Source: Ignavibacteriales bacterium CG_4_9_14_3_um_filter_30_11
Lineage (GTDB): Bacteria; Bacteroidota; Ignavibacteria; Ignavibacteriales; Ignavibacteriaceae
NCBI GenBank assembly: GCA_002790365.1
Contig: PFVA01000086.1
Coordinates: 1 to 33,898 of the forward strand
Reading direction: 5' to 3'
DNA length: 33,898 nucleotides
Part shown: positions 1-8,754 of the stretch, in pieces
Position numbering within the stretch: position 1 is the stretch's first letter
Layout of the letters: the number at the start of each line of letters is the position of its first letter
Program-made: the position numbers and the translations under genes
The notes under the pieces: model-generated
The model's input: the letters and a program-made list of their open reading frames with translations, nothing else
The model's database searches: none
Told to the model about the DNA's origin: nothing

Positions 1-954
1 ATTTTATCTACAATTGTACTTGAAAATTTAAAGACTGCTTTCCCACATTCTGAGATCCATTATTTAACTGAAGAATTTGCCAAATGTGCAGTTGAGAATA
101 ACCAATTTATTTCTAAGATATTAACATTTAAAAAGAATGATTTCATTTTGTCAATCATACGAAAAGTAAGAAATGAAAAGTACGATATAGTATTTGATTT
201 ATGGTCTAATCCCAAAACTGCACAGATAACATTTCTTTCAGGTGCAAAATACCGAGTTGGGTATGATAAACGAGGCAGAAGATATGCCTACAATTTTTTA
301 GCTAAACCTGGCTCGATGGGAAAACATGCAGCTGAAGATAACCTGACTCTTCTCAATGCTCTTGAAACTCCGATTAAATCTAAAAATATAATCTTCAACA
401 CTACAGATGAGGAAAAATCATTTGCTGAAAATTTTATCAATAACAATCTTGCTAAAGATAAAAATTTTCTTGTCGGAATAATTCCCTCCGGTGGATGGGA
501 ATCCAAAAGATGCGATGCCGAGAAGTGGGTGGAAATATGCGAGGAAATTCAGAACCATCTTTCTGTTCAGTTTATTATTCTTTGGGGACCGGGTGATGAA
601 TCAGATGTAAATATTATAAAAGAAAAATTGCTACCATCTCCACTAATTGCGCCCAAAACTTCATTCGGACAACTCTCGGGTTTAATTGAGAAATGTGATT
701 TGGTAATTACTAACGATTCCGGACCAATGCACGCAGCAGCAGCACTTGGTGTTCCTGCACTGGGTATTTTTGGTCCGACTGATCCGTCTGCCCATCGACC
801 ATTTTCACAAAAATCTGATTATGTAATTAAAGAAGATTTATTTTGTATAATTTGTAATAAGTTAACTTGTCCTTACAACCATGAATGTATGCTCGATTTG
901 GATGTTTTGATAGTGTTGAAAAAATCGCGGAAGCTTTTAAATGAAATCAATTGA
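1..954 (+). CDS. Glycosyltransferase family 9 (heptosyltransferase-like), 5'-truncated by window edge
   Basis: The listed ORF starts at 148, but the frame is open back to base 1 (ILSTIVLENLKTAFPHSEIHYLTEEFAK...). GT9 motifs present: GIIPSGGWESKRC, ITNDSGPMHAAAALGVPALGIFGPTDPSAHRPF, and Cys-rich C-terminus FCIICNKLTCPYNHEC. Confidence 0.9.
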   Translation: MLSTIVLENLKTAFPHSEIHYLTEEFAKCAVENNQFISKILTFKKNDFILSIIRKVRNEKYDIVFDLWSNPKTAQITFLSGAKYRVGYDKRGRRYAYNFLAKPGSMGKHAAEDNLTLLNALETPIKSKNIIFNTTDEEKSFAENFINNNLAKDKNFLVGIIPSGGWESKRCDAEKWVEICEEIQNHLSVQFIILWGPGDESDVNIIKEKLLPSPLIAPKTSFGQLSGLIEKCDLVITNDSGPMHAAAALGVPALGIFGPTDPSAHRPFSQKSDYVIKEDLFCIICNKLTCPYNHECMLDLDVLIVLKKSRKLLNEIN

Positions 955-2020
955 AATTATTCTAAAAATATTCTTATTAAAGTTACTTTTATTTTTCAGA
1001 CCAGTCAGGAAAAAATCCGCACTTCCGGATTTTAATTCGCAGAGTAATATTCTATTTATCAGACTTAACAGAATTGGTGATGCAATTATTACTACACCAC
1101 TGATTAGAGCAATTAAAGAAAAATGTCAATGTAAAATTCATGTTCTAGCTGATGTAAAGAATCATTTTATTTATGAACGGAATCCAAATATTGAAAAAGT
1201 ACATATTTATAAAAAAGGATTAGCAGGATTTATTGAACTAAACAGGATCATTAGAAAAAATAAAATTGACGCCATAATTGATTTACACGATGACATTTCA
1301 ACCACAGTATCCTTTCTGGTTGCATTTGCTGACATCAAATATAAACTTGCATTAGAAAAGTCTAATAGTGCAATTTATTCCCATACAGTTGAAAGATTGG
1401 ATTCATCACAATATCATATCGTAGATAGAATATTAAACCTGAAAAATCTTTTTGCCTCAAAGGAAGATAACTCCGAATACCGGTTAGAGTTTTACCCTTT
1501 GGATAAGGAAAATCAGACTGCGCAAGAATACTTTAAAAAAATAAATCCGGACAAAAAATTATTACTTGGAATTAACATATCAGCCGGAAGCAAGGCAAGA
1601 TTTTGGGGAGTTGATAATTTCAGAATGCTCTGCAAATTACTATCCGGATATAACTTAACTACAGTGCTTTTTTCAACTGATAATGATTTAAATCTGGCTA
1701 AACAGATAATCGATGAAAACAATATCTATCCAATCACGAAGTGTTTTGGTATTTTTGCGGCAGGAATTATGCAACTGGATTTTTTAATAACACCTGATAC
1801 ATCGGCAGTTCACATAGCTTCTGTAAAGCAAATTCCTGTATTTGGTTTGTATGTAAATTATAATACTTCCGATGTTATCTGGAGTCCTTATAAAACTGAT
1901 TTTGAGTACGCAGTAACAACTGAACCAACATTAAAAAACATTACTTTTGAAGAAGTAAAACAAAAGCTTATTCCTTTTCTGGAGAAATATCTAAATGGAA
2001 AACAAAATTCCGAGTTGTAA
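941..2020 (+). CDS. Glycosyltransferase family 9 protein
   Basis: GT9 N-terminal motif ILFIRLNRIGDAIITTPLIRAIKEKCQCKIHVLAD and C-terminal LDFLITPDTSAVHIASVKQIPVFGLYV; overlaps upstream ORF by 14 nt. Confidence 0.88.
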   Translation: MKSIEIILKIFLLKLLLFFRPVRKKSALPDFNSQSNILFIRLNRIGDAIITTPLIRAIKEKCQCKIHVLADVKNHFIYERNPNIEKVHIYKKGLAGFIELNRIIRKNKIDAIIDLHDDISTTVSFLVAFADIKYKLALEKSNSAIYSHTVERLDSSQYHIVDRILNLKNLFASKEDNSEYRLEFYPLDKENQTAQEYFKKINPDKKLLLGINISAGSKARFWGVDNFRMLCKLLSGYNLTTVLFSTDNDLNLAKQIIDENNIYPITKCFGIFAAGIMQLDFLITPDTSAVHIASVKQIPVFGLYVNYNTSDVIWSPYKTDFEYAVTTEPTLKNITFEEVKQKLIPFLEKYLNGKQNSEL

Positions 2021-3128
2021 AAATTTTACAGGTTATAAACCTTGTTATGAAGATCATAATTGCTGGCAGGACGGTTGCAAAGATAACATACCTATCGGCA
2101 CCAAAATTTTAATAATTAATTTAGATGCTATGGGTGATGTATTAATGACCACAGCTCAACTACCGTTGCTGAAAATGAAATTTCCAGAATCAACTATTTA
2201 TTGGATAACATTAAAAATTGCTTCTCCTCTTCTTTTCAATAATCCGATGATAGACAAAGTATATGATTATAATGACGAATCATTATCAATCTTACAAAAT
2301 ATAAAATTTGATTATGCGCTTAATGTTGATAAATCTCAGAGATCGTGTTCAATTCTAAATTTAGTCCAAGCAAAACATAAATTTGGTTTTGGATTGAATG
2401 AAGATGGAAAAATTATCCCCATGAATAAAGGAAGTTATTACAATTACAACTTGGGTATGGATAATAATCTGAAATTCAGAGTAAATAAAAAAACAGGTCA
2501 GGAATATTTAGCTGAAACATTTGAACTGATATACAAAAAGAAAGAATATATTTTCGAATTTACAAAAGATGAAAAAAAGTTTATAGCTGATTATAAAAAA
2601 GAAATAGGTTTCACAAACAAAGATTTTGTAGTTGGCTTTAACACAGGCTGCTCAAATCTTTACCCAAATAAAAAAATGACTGTAAAGCAGCATCAGCTTC
2701 TAATTAAAAATATTTTGAAGAAAACAAGAAGTAAGATTATACTTTTAGGAGGCCCTGAAGATGTTGAAAGGAATAAAAAAATTTATTCAAAATTTAAAGG
2801 TAAAATAATTAACACTCCTGCCAATCTTGGCGTAAGGAAAGGAGCTTGTTTTGAATCTTTGGCAGATATAATAATAACAGGTGATTCATTTGGAATGCAT
2901 CTGGGTATAGCATTAAAAAAATATATTATTGTTTGGTTTGGAGTTAGTTGTTGGAATGAAATTGAACTTTACGATAGAGGTGAAAAATTATACAACGAGA
3001 ATTTAGCTTGCTCACCTTGTTGGAAGAAAGAATGCCCATACAATTTAGAGTGTATAGAAAATATTGATTTGGATAAAATTGTTAATTTAGTGACTACTTA
3101 TTTTGAAATGAATAAGAAATCGAAATAA
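1995..3128 (+). CDS. Glycosyltransferase family 9 protein with N- and C-terminal cysteine clusters
   Basis: ILIINLDAMGDVLMTTAQLPLLKMKFPESTIYWIT, GFNTGCSNLYPNKKM, IITGDSFGMHLGIALKKYIIVWFGVSCWNEIELYDRG; cysteines CKNFTGYKPCYEDHNCWQDGC and CSPCWKKECPYNLEC; 26-nt overlap with previous ORF. Confidence 0.88.
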   Translation: MENKIPSCKNFTGYKPCYEDHNCWQDGCKDNIPIGTKILIINLDAMGDVLMTTAQLPLLKMKFPESTIYWITLKIASPLLFNNPMIDKVYDYNDESLSILQNIKFDYALNVDKSQRSCSILNLVQAKHKFGFGLNEDGKIIPMNKGSYYNYNLGMDNNLKFRVNKKTGQEYLAETFELIYKKKEYIFEFTKDEKKFIADYKKEIGFTNKDFVVGFNTGCSNLYPNKKMTVKQHQLLIKNILKKTRSKIILLGGPEDVERNKKIYSKFKGKIINTPANLGVRKGACFESLADIIITGDSFGMHLGIALKKYIIVWFGVSCWNEIELYDRGEKLYNENLACSPCWKKECPYNLECIENIDLDKIVNLVTTYFEMNKKSK

Positions 3129-4010
3129 ATGGTTCAGCTAATTAAGAATAATTTACTTACAGAACGATCTAAAAAATTAGGAAGACCTTTAATTTTAGAT
3201 GGGGCAATGGGTAGTCTGCTTCAAGAAAAAAGGATACCTGTTGATAATAATTTATGGATGTCTAAAGCTATCCTTAATAAACCTGATATAATTAGAAATA
3301 TTTATAAAGATTATATAAATTCAGGTGCAGACATAATTACTACTAACAGTTTCAGGACTAACCCATCAGCTGTTAAACATACCCAATATAAATCAGAATT
3401 CCTTGTTGAAGAAGCGTTGAAAATTGCAAAAGATTCTATCTCGGATTCAGAAATATTAATCGCAGGTTCAAATCCTCCGGCTGAAGACTGCTATCAAGTT
3501 AAAAGAACATTAAGCAATTCTGAATTAGAGAAAAACCATAAAATCCATATTGATTTACTAATGCAAAATGGGTGTGATTTTATACTGAATGAAACTCAAA
3601 GTCACTTAGATGAAATTAAGATTATTTGTGAATTTTGTGACCAAAAGGATATACCTTACATTCTCAGTTTATTTATTGATGAAGAATTAAATATTCTTTC
3701 AGGAGAAAATATTGAAGAAATTCTAAATTTTATTTGTAAATTCAATCCTTTGGCTGTTGGATTTAATTGCATAAAAATATCAACATTTGATAAAATATAT
3801 AAAATAATAGACCTAAATTTTAACTGGGGATTATATTTAAATTGCGGTGATGGTACTTTTAAAAATGAAGATATTAAATGTGCAGTTTCTCCTAAAGAAT
3901 ATTCAAAGTTAATTAAAAATTATCTGAGTAAAAAACCATTGTTTATTGGGGCTTGTTGTGGATCATCACCCAAACACATTAAAAAAATTAAAGACTTATT
4001 AAATGGATAA
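3129..4010 (+). CDS. Homocysteine S-methyltransferase family protein (BHMT/MetH N-terminal-type domain)
   Basis: GRPLILDGAMGSLLQEKRIP, ADIITTNSFRTNP, VGFNC and C-terminal zinc-ligand motif GACCGSSPKHIKKIK; stand-alone domain with no B12-binding region. Confidence 0.85.
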   Translation: MVQLIKNNLLTERSKKLGRPLILDGAMGSLLQEKRIPVDNNLWMSKAILNKPDIIRNIYKDYINSGADIITTNSFRTNPSAVKHTQYKSEFLVEEALKIAKDSISDSEILIAGSNPPAEDCYQVKRTLSNSELEKNHKIHIDLLMQNGCDFILNETQSHLDEIKIICEFCDQKDIPYILSLFIDEELNILSGENIEEILNFICKFNPLAVGFNCIKISTFDKIYKIIDLNFNWGLYLNCGDGTFKNEDIKCAVSPKEYSKLIKNYLSKKPLFIGACCGSSPKHIKKIKDLLNG

Positions 4011-4833
4011 ATTAGTTGTAAATTCTCCGGCCAAGTTTAACCTTGGATTGAATGTAATTGATAAAAGATCTGACGGTTATCATAATTTAAATACTATTTT
4101 TTATCCTCTCACATTGTCAGATAAAATTACATTTACAAAAGCTAAAGATTTTAGTTTTTATACAAATAATCCCAGCCTCTTAAATGAAAAAAATAATCTT
4201 ATAGTTAAAGCGAAAAATTTATTAGAAAAAAAATCCAAAATAAGGATTGATTGCAAAATATATTTAGATAAAATCATTCCGATTGGTGCAGGCTTAGGCG
4301 GTGGAAGTTCAAATGCAGCTTTAACCTTAAGAGCATTGAACATCTTATATAAATTAGGCTATTCGGACCTGGAATTAAAGAAATTAGCTCTAAAATTAGG
4401 CTCTGATGTACCTTTTTTTATTAATCCTGTCCCCTCTTTTGCTAATTCAAGAGGTGAAAAATTATGTAAAATTGATTTAAAATTAAAAGGATATATATTA
4501 CTTGTAAATCCCGGAATACACATTAGTACAAAATGGGCTTTTGAATCGATAAAAATAAAAAATACAATTATGAATTTGGATGAAATTTTGAATAAGTTAA
4601 AGTCAAAAGTAAATCTTCTTAAAATTATAACTAATGATTTTGAAGAAGTTGTTTTTGAAAAATACCCTAAAATTAAAACAATTAAAGAAAGTCTCTTAAA
4701 CTCCGGAGCATATTTTTCTTTGATGACAGGTACCGGTTCAACAGTTTATGGTTTATTTGATGATTTGAAGAAAGCAGAATCTGCTATAGTTAAATTCTCT
4801 GAGATATATTTTAAACATATAGAAAATCTATAG
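4003..4833 (+). CDS. ispE: 4-diphosphocytidyl-2-C-methyl-D-erythritol kinase
   Basis: GHMP kinase motif PIGAGLGGGSSNAALTLRALN, N-terminal SPAKFNLGLNVIDKRSDGYHNLNTIFYPL, C-terminal MTGTGSTVYGLF; 8-nt overlap with upstream ORF. Confidence 0.93.
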   Translation: MDKLVVNSPAKFNLGLNVIDKRSDGYHNLNTIFYPLTLSDKITFTKAKDFSFYTNNPSLLNEKNNLIVKAKNLLEKKSKIRIDCKIYLDKIIPIGAGLGGGSSNAALTLRALNILYKLGYSDLELKKLALKLGSDVPFFINPVPSFANSRGEKLCKIDLKLKGYILLVNPGIHISTKWAFESIKIKNTIMNLDEILNKLKSKVNLLKIITNDFEEVVFEKYPKIKTIKESLLNSGAYFSLMTGTGSTVYGLFDDLKKAESAIVKFSEIYFKHIENL

Positions 4834-4883
4834 CACAAGAATCAGCTTCTATCCCCTCCTTTAATCTTATTTATATAAAAGAT

Positions 4884-5825
4884 TTATATAACTGCATTTT
4901 CTGCAAATTCTATATAATTTTTTGAGGAATTTATCTTAACATTCAATCCAATCGGTAAGATTAAATTTTCTTTTATATGTCCATGACATAAATTATAAAG
5001 TACAGGTTTTTTCAAATCACCTAAATAATCTTGAATAACTTCACCTAATGTTAAAGTGTTTTTCTCAGTGTTATTTTCAAGGCAATCATTAAATGCTCCC
5101 AACAAAATACCATTTGAATTTTCAAATATTCCTGAAAGTCTAAGTTGGTTAAACATTCTGTCTATTTTGTAGGGAGGTTCACAAGTTTCTTCTAAAAGAA
5201 GTATACATTTGTCTAACTTTGGGAGATAATCACTTCCAATTAGAGAAACAAAAGTAGAGAGGTTTCCTCCTATCAATATACCTTTTATTTTCCCCTTTTT
5301 TAGAAATTGAATTTTTTTATCACCAATAGATTTAATTTTACCAATTTTTTTATTTGAAGTAAGTGTTTTCCAAAACAATTCTTCTGCGGAAGGATGAATT
5401 TCATTCAGAAAATCTGGTAGTAACATTGGTCCAGCAAATGTAATGAGTCCAACCTTTTTTAATATTGCCATTTGGAGTGCAGTTATATCACTATATCCTA
5501 CAAGTATTTTGGGATTTTTCTTTATCAAATTATAATCAATTTTATCCAGCAATCTGCCTGAACCAAAACCACCTCTTATGCAAAATATAGCTTTTATTTC
5601 CTTTTTCATAAACATATCGTGCAGATCATCAACTCTTTCTTGGTCTGTTCCTGCTAAATATCCACTTATTTTACCAACATTTTTGCCTAATGCAACAGAA
5701 TAACCTAATTTTTCGAGATAACTTACACTATCTTCAATTTTTGAAAGATCAACAGGTGATGAGGCTGGCGAAATCAATCCAATTACATCTTTTTTATTTA
5801 GTTTTCTGGGTTTTAATATTTTCAT
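4884..5825 (-). CDS. ldcA: LD-carboxypeptidase (peptidase S66 family)
   Basis: IGLISPASSP, FCIRGGFGSGRLLDKIDYNLIKKNPKILVGYSDITAL, GILIGGNLSTFVSLIGSDYLP, LPIGLNVKI. Confidence 0.88.
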   Translation of the reverse strand: MKILKPRKLNKKDVIGLISPASSPVDLSKIEDSVSYLEKLGYSVALGKNVGKISGYLAGTDQERVDDLHDMFMKKEIKAIFCIRGGFGSGRLLDKIDYNLIKKNPKILVGYSDITALQMAILKKVGLITFAGPMLLPDFLNEIHPSAEELFWKTLTSNKKIGKIKSIGDKKIQFLKKGKIKGILIGGNLSTFVSLIGSDYLPKLDKCILLLEETCEPPYKIDRMFNQLRLSGIFENSNGILLGAFNDCLENNTEKNTLTLGEVIQDYLGDLKKPVLYNLCHGHIKENLILPIGLNVKINSSKNYIEFAENAVI

Positions 5826-5891
5826 AAGTGTTTTTATATATTAAAATGAAGATGAAATTAAGGAAAGAGAACAAATATTACAAATATATAA

Positions 5892-6248
5892 TTATTTGTT
5901 TTGAACCCTAGATACATATTTAATAATTTCGGCTTTTTCGATAGTAACTAAACCACCACATTCAGCTTTTTCAAAGAAATCATCAATAATTGGTAGAAAT
6001 TGTTCAATTTTTAACTTTTCATCAACAATTTCAATCACTAAAGGAAGGTCTTCTGATAATCTTAAAATTTTGGATGTATGGATTCTACTGTTACCTCCAA
6101 ATCCCATAATTCCCTTTAATACGGTTGCACCGGCTAAGCCAAATTTTCTGGCTTCTAAAACAATCTTTTCATATAAAGGAAGTGTACCGATTTTATCTTT
6201 TTCGCCTACAAAAATCCTCAATAATTTTGCATCGCCTTGTATTTGCAT
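5892..6248 (-). CDS. DUF190 domain-containing protein (PII-like fold family)
   Basis: KLLRIFVGEKDKIGTLPLYEKIVLEARKFGLAGATVLKGIMGFGGNSRIHTSKILRLSEDLPLVIEIVDEKLKIEQFLP matches the DUF190 family pattern. Confidence 0.88.
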   Translation of the reverse strand: MQIQGDAKLLRIFVGEKDKIGTLPLYEKIVLEARKFGLAGATVLKGIMGFGGNSRIHTSKILRLSEDLPLVIEIVDEKLKIEQFLPIIDDFFEKAECGGLVTIEKAEIIKYVSRVQNK

Positions 6249-6260
6249 AATATCACCTAA

Positions 6261-6632
6261 TTATAATTTTGATAAAATATATGCTAAATAAATTCCGAGA
6301 AAACTTAAAATAATACTTAACAGAATATTAAGCATACCGAGATAAATTTCAGAATCTTGAAACAACTTAATTGTTTCAAATGAGAAAGTTGAAAATGTAG
6401 TAAACCCACCACAGAAACCTATGGTAAGAAATAATTTTAAATTTTGACTTAATAATTCTCGTTGGTCAAAGTAAAAAATAAGAAAACCCAGTATGAAACT
6501 TCCTAAAGCATTTACAATTAATGTTCCATATGGAAAGAAAGTTGGTAAAAATTTATAGACTACATTTGATACCCAGTATCTTAGTCCACCTCCAAGTGCC
6601 GCACCTAGACCAACATAAAAGTAATTTAACAT
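6261..6632 (-). CDS. crcB: Fluoride channel CrcB/Fluc
   Basis: GAALGGGLRYWVSN, GTLIVNALGSFILGFL, TIGFCGGFTTFSTFSFE; small four-TM protein. Confidence 0.93.
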   Translation of the reverse strand: MLNYFYVGLGAALGGGLRYWVSNVVYKFLPTFFPYGTLIVNALGSFILGFLIFYFDQRELLSQNLKLFLTIGFCGGFTTFSTFSFETIKLFQDSEIYLGMLNILLSIILSFLGIYLAYILSKL

Positions 6633-6664
6633 ATAAAATCTGAATAATTATGAAAGATATTTTA

Positions 6665-7957
6665 TCAGTTATTTATCCAATCCGTAAGTAATTTTACACC
6701 ATTAAGTACATTTGAACAATATTTTTTTAAAAAAGAATCATCAATTTGTTCTTTCATATTTAACTTGGAAGCTGCTTTCATTGCAGCAACACCATCAAAA
6801 TCTACATATGCAAGTCTTGCAGTTAGGTCTCCAGGCTTCATACCGAAGGCTTCACCAGGCAATATTGCAACACCGGTTTCATCATGGATACTGGAACATA
6901 AATCAGTGCTATTAAAAATATTCTTCTCTTGTAATTTATTTTTGAAATTATTAAAATCCAAGAACAAATAAAAAGCACCATCAGGATTAGGTGTTACTAT
7001 ATTTGCTACTTGGAGATTTTTTGCAATCGTATTTCCTAGTTTAGAGAGTATCCATCTTGCTCTCCATAAATAATTTTCAATATCACTTCCCCCTTTAAAA
7101 GCACGAACTGCAGCATATTGAATGGGTGCACTTGTTGATGTAAAAGTTTCACTTGCCATAACAGAAATAGCTTCTAATAGCCACCTCAAAGATTCCGGGA
7201 AAGTAAATGTTCCTAATCGCCATCCTCCGGCACCGCACCATTTACTTAATCCACTACTGATTATAGTTCCTTCGCCATAATATTTTGCAATAGAAATATG
7301 TTCCCCTTTATGATGTAGCTCACCATATATTTCATCTGAAAGTAAAATTAATTTATGCCGTCTTGCAACAGCAGCAATTTTTTTCAATTGATCTTTAGTA
7401 TAAGTAACACCAATAGGATTAGAGGGATAGTTCAAAATAACAATTCTTGGTTTAAGATAATCATTATTACAAAGTGCTTCTAATTCTTCAGCGGTAAAAA
7501 GCCAATTATTGTTTCTGGTAGTGCATATCCACCTAACTTGTCTGCCAATAATATGTGCTTGAGGCGAATAAGATACCCAGCTTGGTTTCTGTATTAATAT
7601 ATCTCCATAATAAACATATTGTAACAAAAACATTAACTCTTTTGAACCGGGCCCAATAATTACATCATCGGAAGTATAACATATTCCATTATGGATACAA
7701 TGATATTCTGCAACAGCTTCTCTAAGTATTTTTAATCCTTTTGAGGGGAGATAATTTTTTTGATAAGCATTAGCTTTTAATTCCTCAACAACAGATTGGG
7801 GGACAGGAAATGGAGATTGTCCAAGTCCAAATTTATATACTAGCTTTCCATTACTCTCTAATTCATTACATTTTTCATTAATATAAAGAGTAGCAGATTG
7901 GTATAAGCCGCGTACATTAAGGTTAAGATTAATATCAGGCGAATTTTTTCTTGCCAT
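6665..7957 (-). CDS. Pyridoxal-phosphate-dependent aminotransferase, class I/II
   Basis: LNYPSNPIGVTYTKDQLKKIAAVARRHKLILLSDEIYGEL; SSGLSKWCGAGGWRLG (PLP-lysine region). Confidence 0.9.
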   Translation of the reverse strand: MARKNSPDINLNLNVRGLYQSATLYINEKCNELESNGKLVYKFGLGQSPFPVPQSVVEELKANAYQKNYLPSKGLKILREAVAEYHCIHNGICYTSDDVIIGPGSKELMFLLQYVYYGDILIQKPSWVSYSPQAHIIGRQVRWICTTRNNNWLFTAEELEALCNNDYLKPRIVILNYPSNPIGVTYTKDQLKKIAAVARRHKLILLSDEIYGELHHKGEHISIAKYYGEGTIISSGLSKWCGAGGWRLGTFTFPESLRWLLEAISVMASETFTSTSAPIQYAAVRAFKGGSDIENYLWRARWILSKLGNTIAKNLQVANIVTPNPDGAFYLFLDFNNFKNKLQEKNIFNSTDLCSSIHDETGVAILPGEAFGMKPGDLTARLAYVDFDGVAAMKAASKLNMKEQIDDSFLKKYCSNVLNGVKLLTDWINN

Positions 7958-8037
7958 AGATTAAATATAATAATTAATTATTAATCTAAAGATAACTTCA
8001 ATTCAAATTTAATATCAAATTAAAATAAAAATGTTTT

Positions 8038-8073
8038 AATAAAAAAAAGAGCTGCCAATATTGACAACTCTTT
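8038..8073 (-). terminator. Rho-independent terminator of the tRNA cluster
   Basis: On the minus strand: AAAGAGTTGTC-AATATT-GGCAGCTCTTT, an 11-bp stem (with G-U pairs), 6-nt loop, followed by eight Ts. Confidence 0.85.
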
Positions 8074-8081
8074 TTATTTGG

Positions 8082-8153
8082 TGACCCCAAGGGGATTCGA
8101 ACCCCTATTACCGCCGTGAAAGGGCGAGGTCCTAACCATTAGACGATGGGGCC
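8082..8153 (-). tRNA. tRNA-Glu (anticodon TTC)
   Basis: Reverse complement GGCCCCATCGTCTAATGGTTAGGACCTCGCCCTTTCACGGCGGTAATAGGGGTTCGAATCCCCTTGGGGTCA; CCA appears genomically encoded (TGG at 8079-8081). Confidence 0.95.
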
Positions 8154-8171
8154 AGAAAAAAATAATTGGAG

Positions 8172-8245
8172 GGTGAGCGATGGGGCTTGAACCCACGACC
8201 CTCAGGGCCACAACCTGATGCTCTACCAACTGAGCTACGCCCACC
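8172..8245 (-). tRNA. tRNA-His (anticodon GTG)
   Basis: Reverse complement GGTGGGCGTAGCTCAGTTGGTAGAGCATCAGGTTGTGGCCCTGAGGGTCGTGGGTTCAAGCCCCATCGCTCACC; extra 5' G paired with C73, as expected for tRNA-His. Confidence 0.95.
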
Positions 8246-8315
8246 ATAAAAAATAAATTGTAAATTACAAAATTCAAATAACAGATTTGTTATTTTTTAT
8301 TAAATTACCTAATTG

Positions 8316-8389
8316 TACGCCCGAGTGGACTCGAACCACTAACCTACAGCTTAGAAGGCTGTTGCTCTATCCAATTGAGCTACGGGCGC
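8316..8389 (-). tRNA. tRNA-Arg (anticodon TCT)
   Basis: Reverse complement GCGCCCGTAGCTCAATTGGATAGAGCAACAGCCTTCTAAGCTGTAGGTTAGTGGTTCGAGTCCACTCGGGCGTA. Confidence 0.95.
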
Positions 8390-8461
8390 AGGTTAGTAAA
8401 ATTACATTTATTCAATAAAATACAAAAAGAACTATGAGCATTTAAGTATTAAAACTTTTTG

Positions 8462-8536
8462 TCGGGGCGGCAAGATTCGAACTTGCGACCTCCTGCTCCC
8501 AAAGCAGGCGCGATAACCGGACTACGCTACGCCCCG
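8462..8536 (-). tRNA. tRNA-Pro (anticodon TGG)
   Basis: Reverse complement CGGGGCGTAGCGTAGTCCGGTTATCGCGCCTGCTTTGGGAGCAGGAGGTCGCAAGTTCGAATCTTGCCGCCCCGA. Confidence 0.95.
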
Positions 8537-8754
8537 ATAGTCGTCTTTTCAATAATAAATAATGAACTATATCTTTAAAAATAAGAATGTTAAATATAAA
8601 GTTTAATTACTTTTAAAACAATTTATTTACACTTGATTTAGATATTTTATATAATTTTAGTAGTTCAATTATAACAGATTGTTTAGAATCAGCAAGAGTT
8701 TATAGAATTCTTTTATTAAATTATTCTGAAGTATAAATAAATTAATTATATAAA

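Noticed and set aside
6633-6664. Possible fluoride riboswitch upstream of crcB
   Set aside because: Only 32 bp separate crcB from the upstream aminotransferase stop, too short, and no characteristic motif seen.
6712-6971. Plus-strand ORFs antisense to the aminotransferase
   Set aside because: Entirely inside a conserved aminotransferase gene on the opposite strand; no recognisable protein features.
8074-8277. 67-aa minus-strand ORF (MNFVIYNLFFMVGVAQLVEHQ...)
   Set aside because: It reads through tRNA-His and tRNA-Glu; the MVGVAQLVEHQVVALRVVGSSPIAHP peptide is a well-known artefact of translating tRNA genes.
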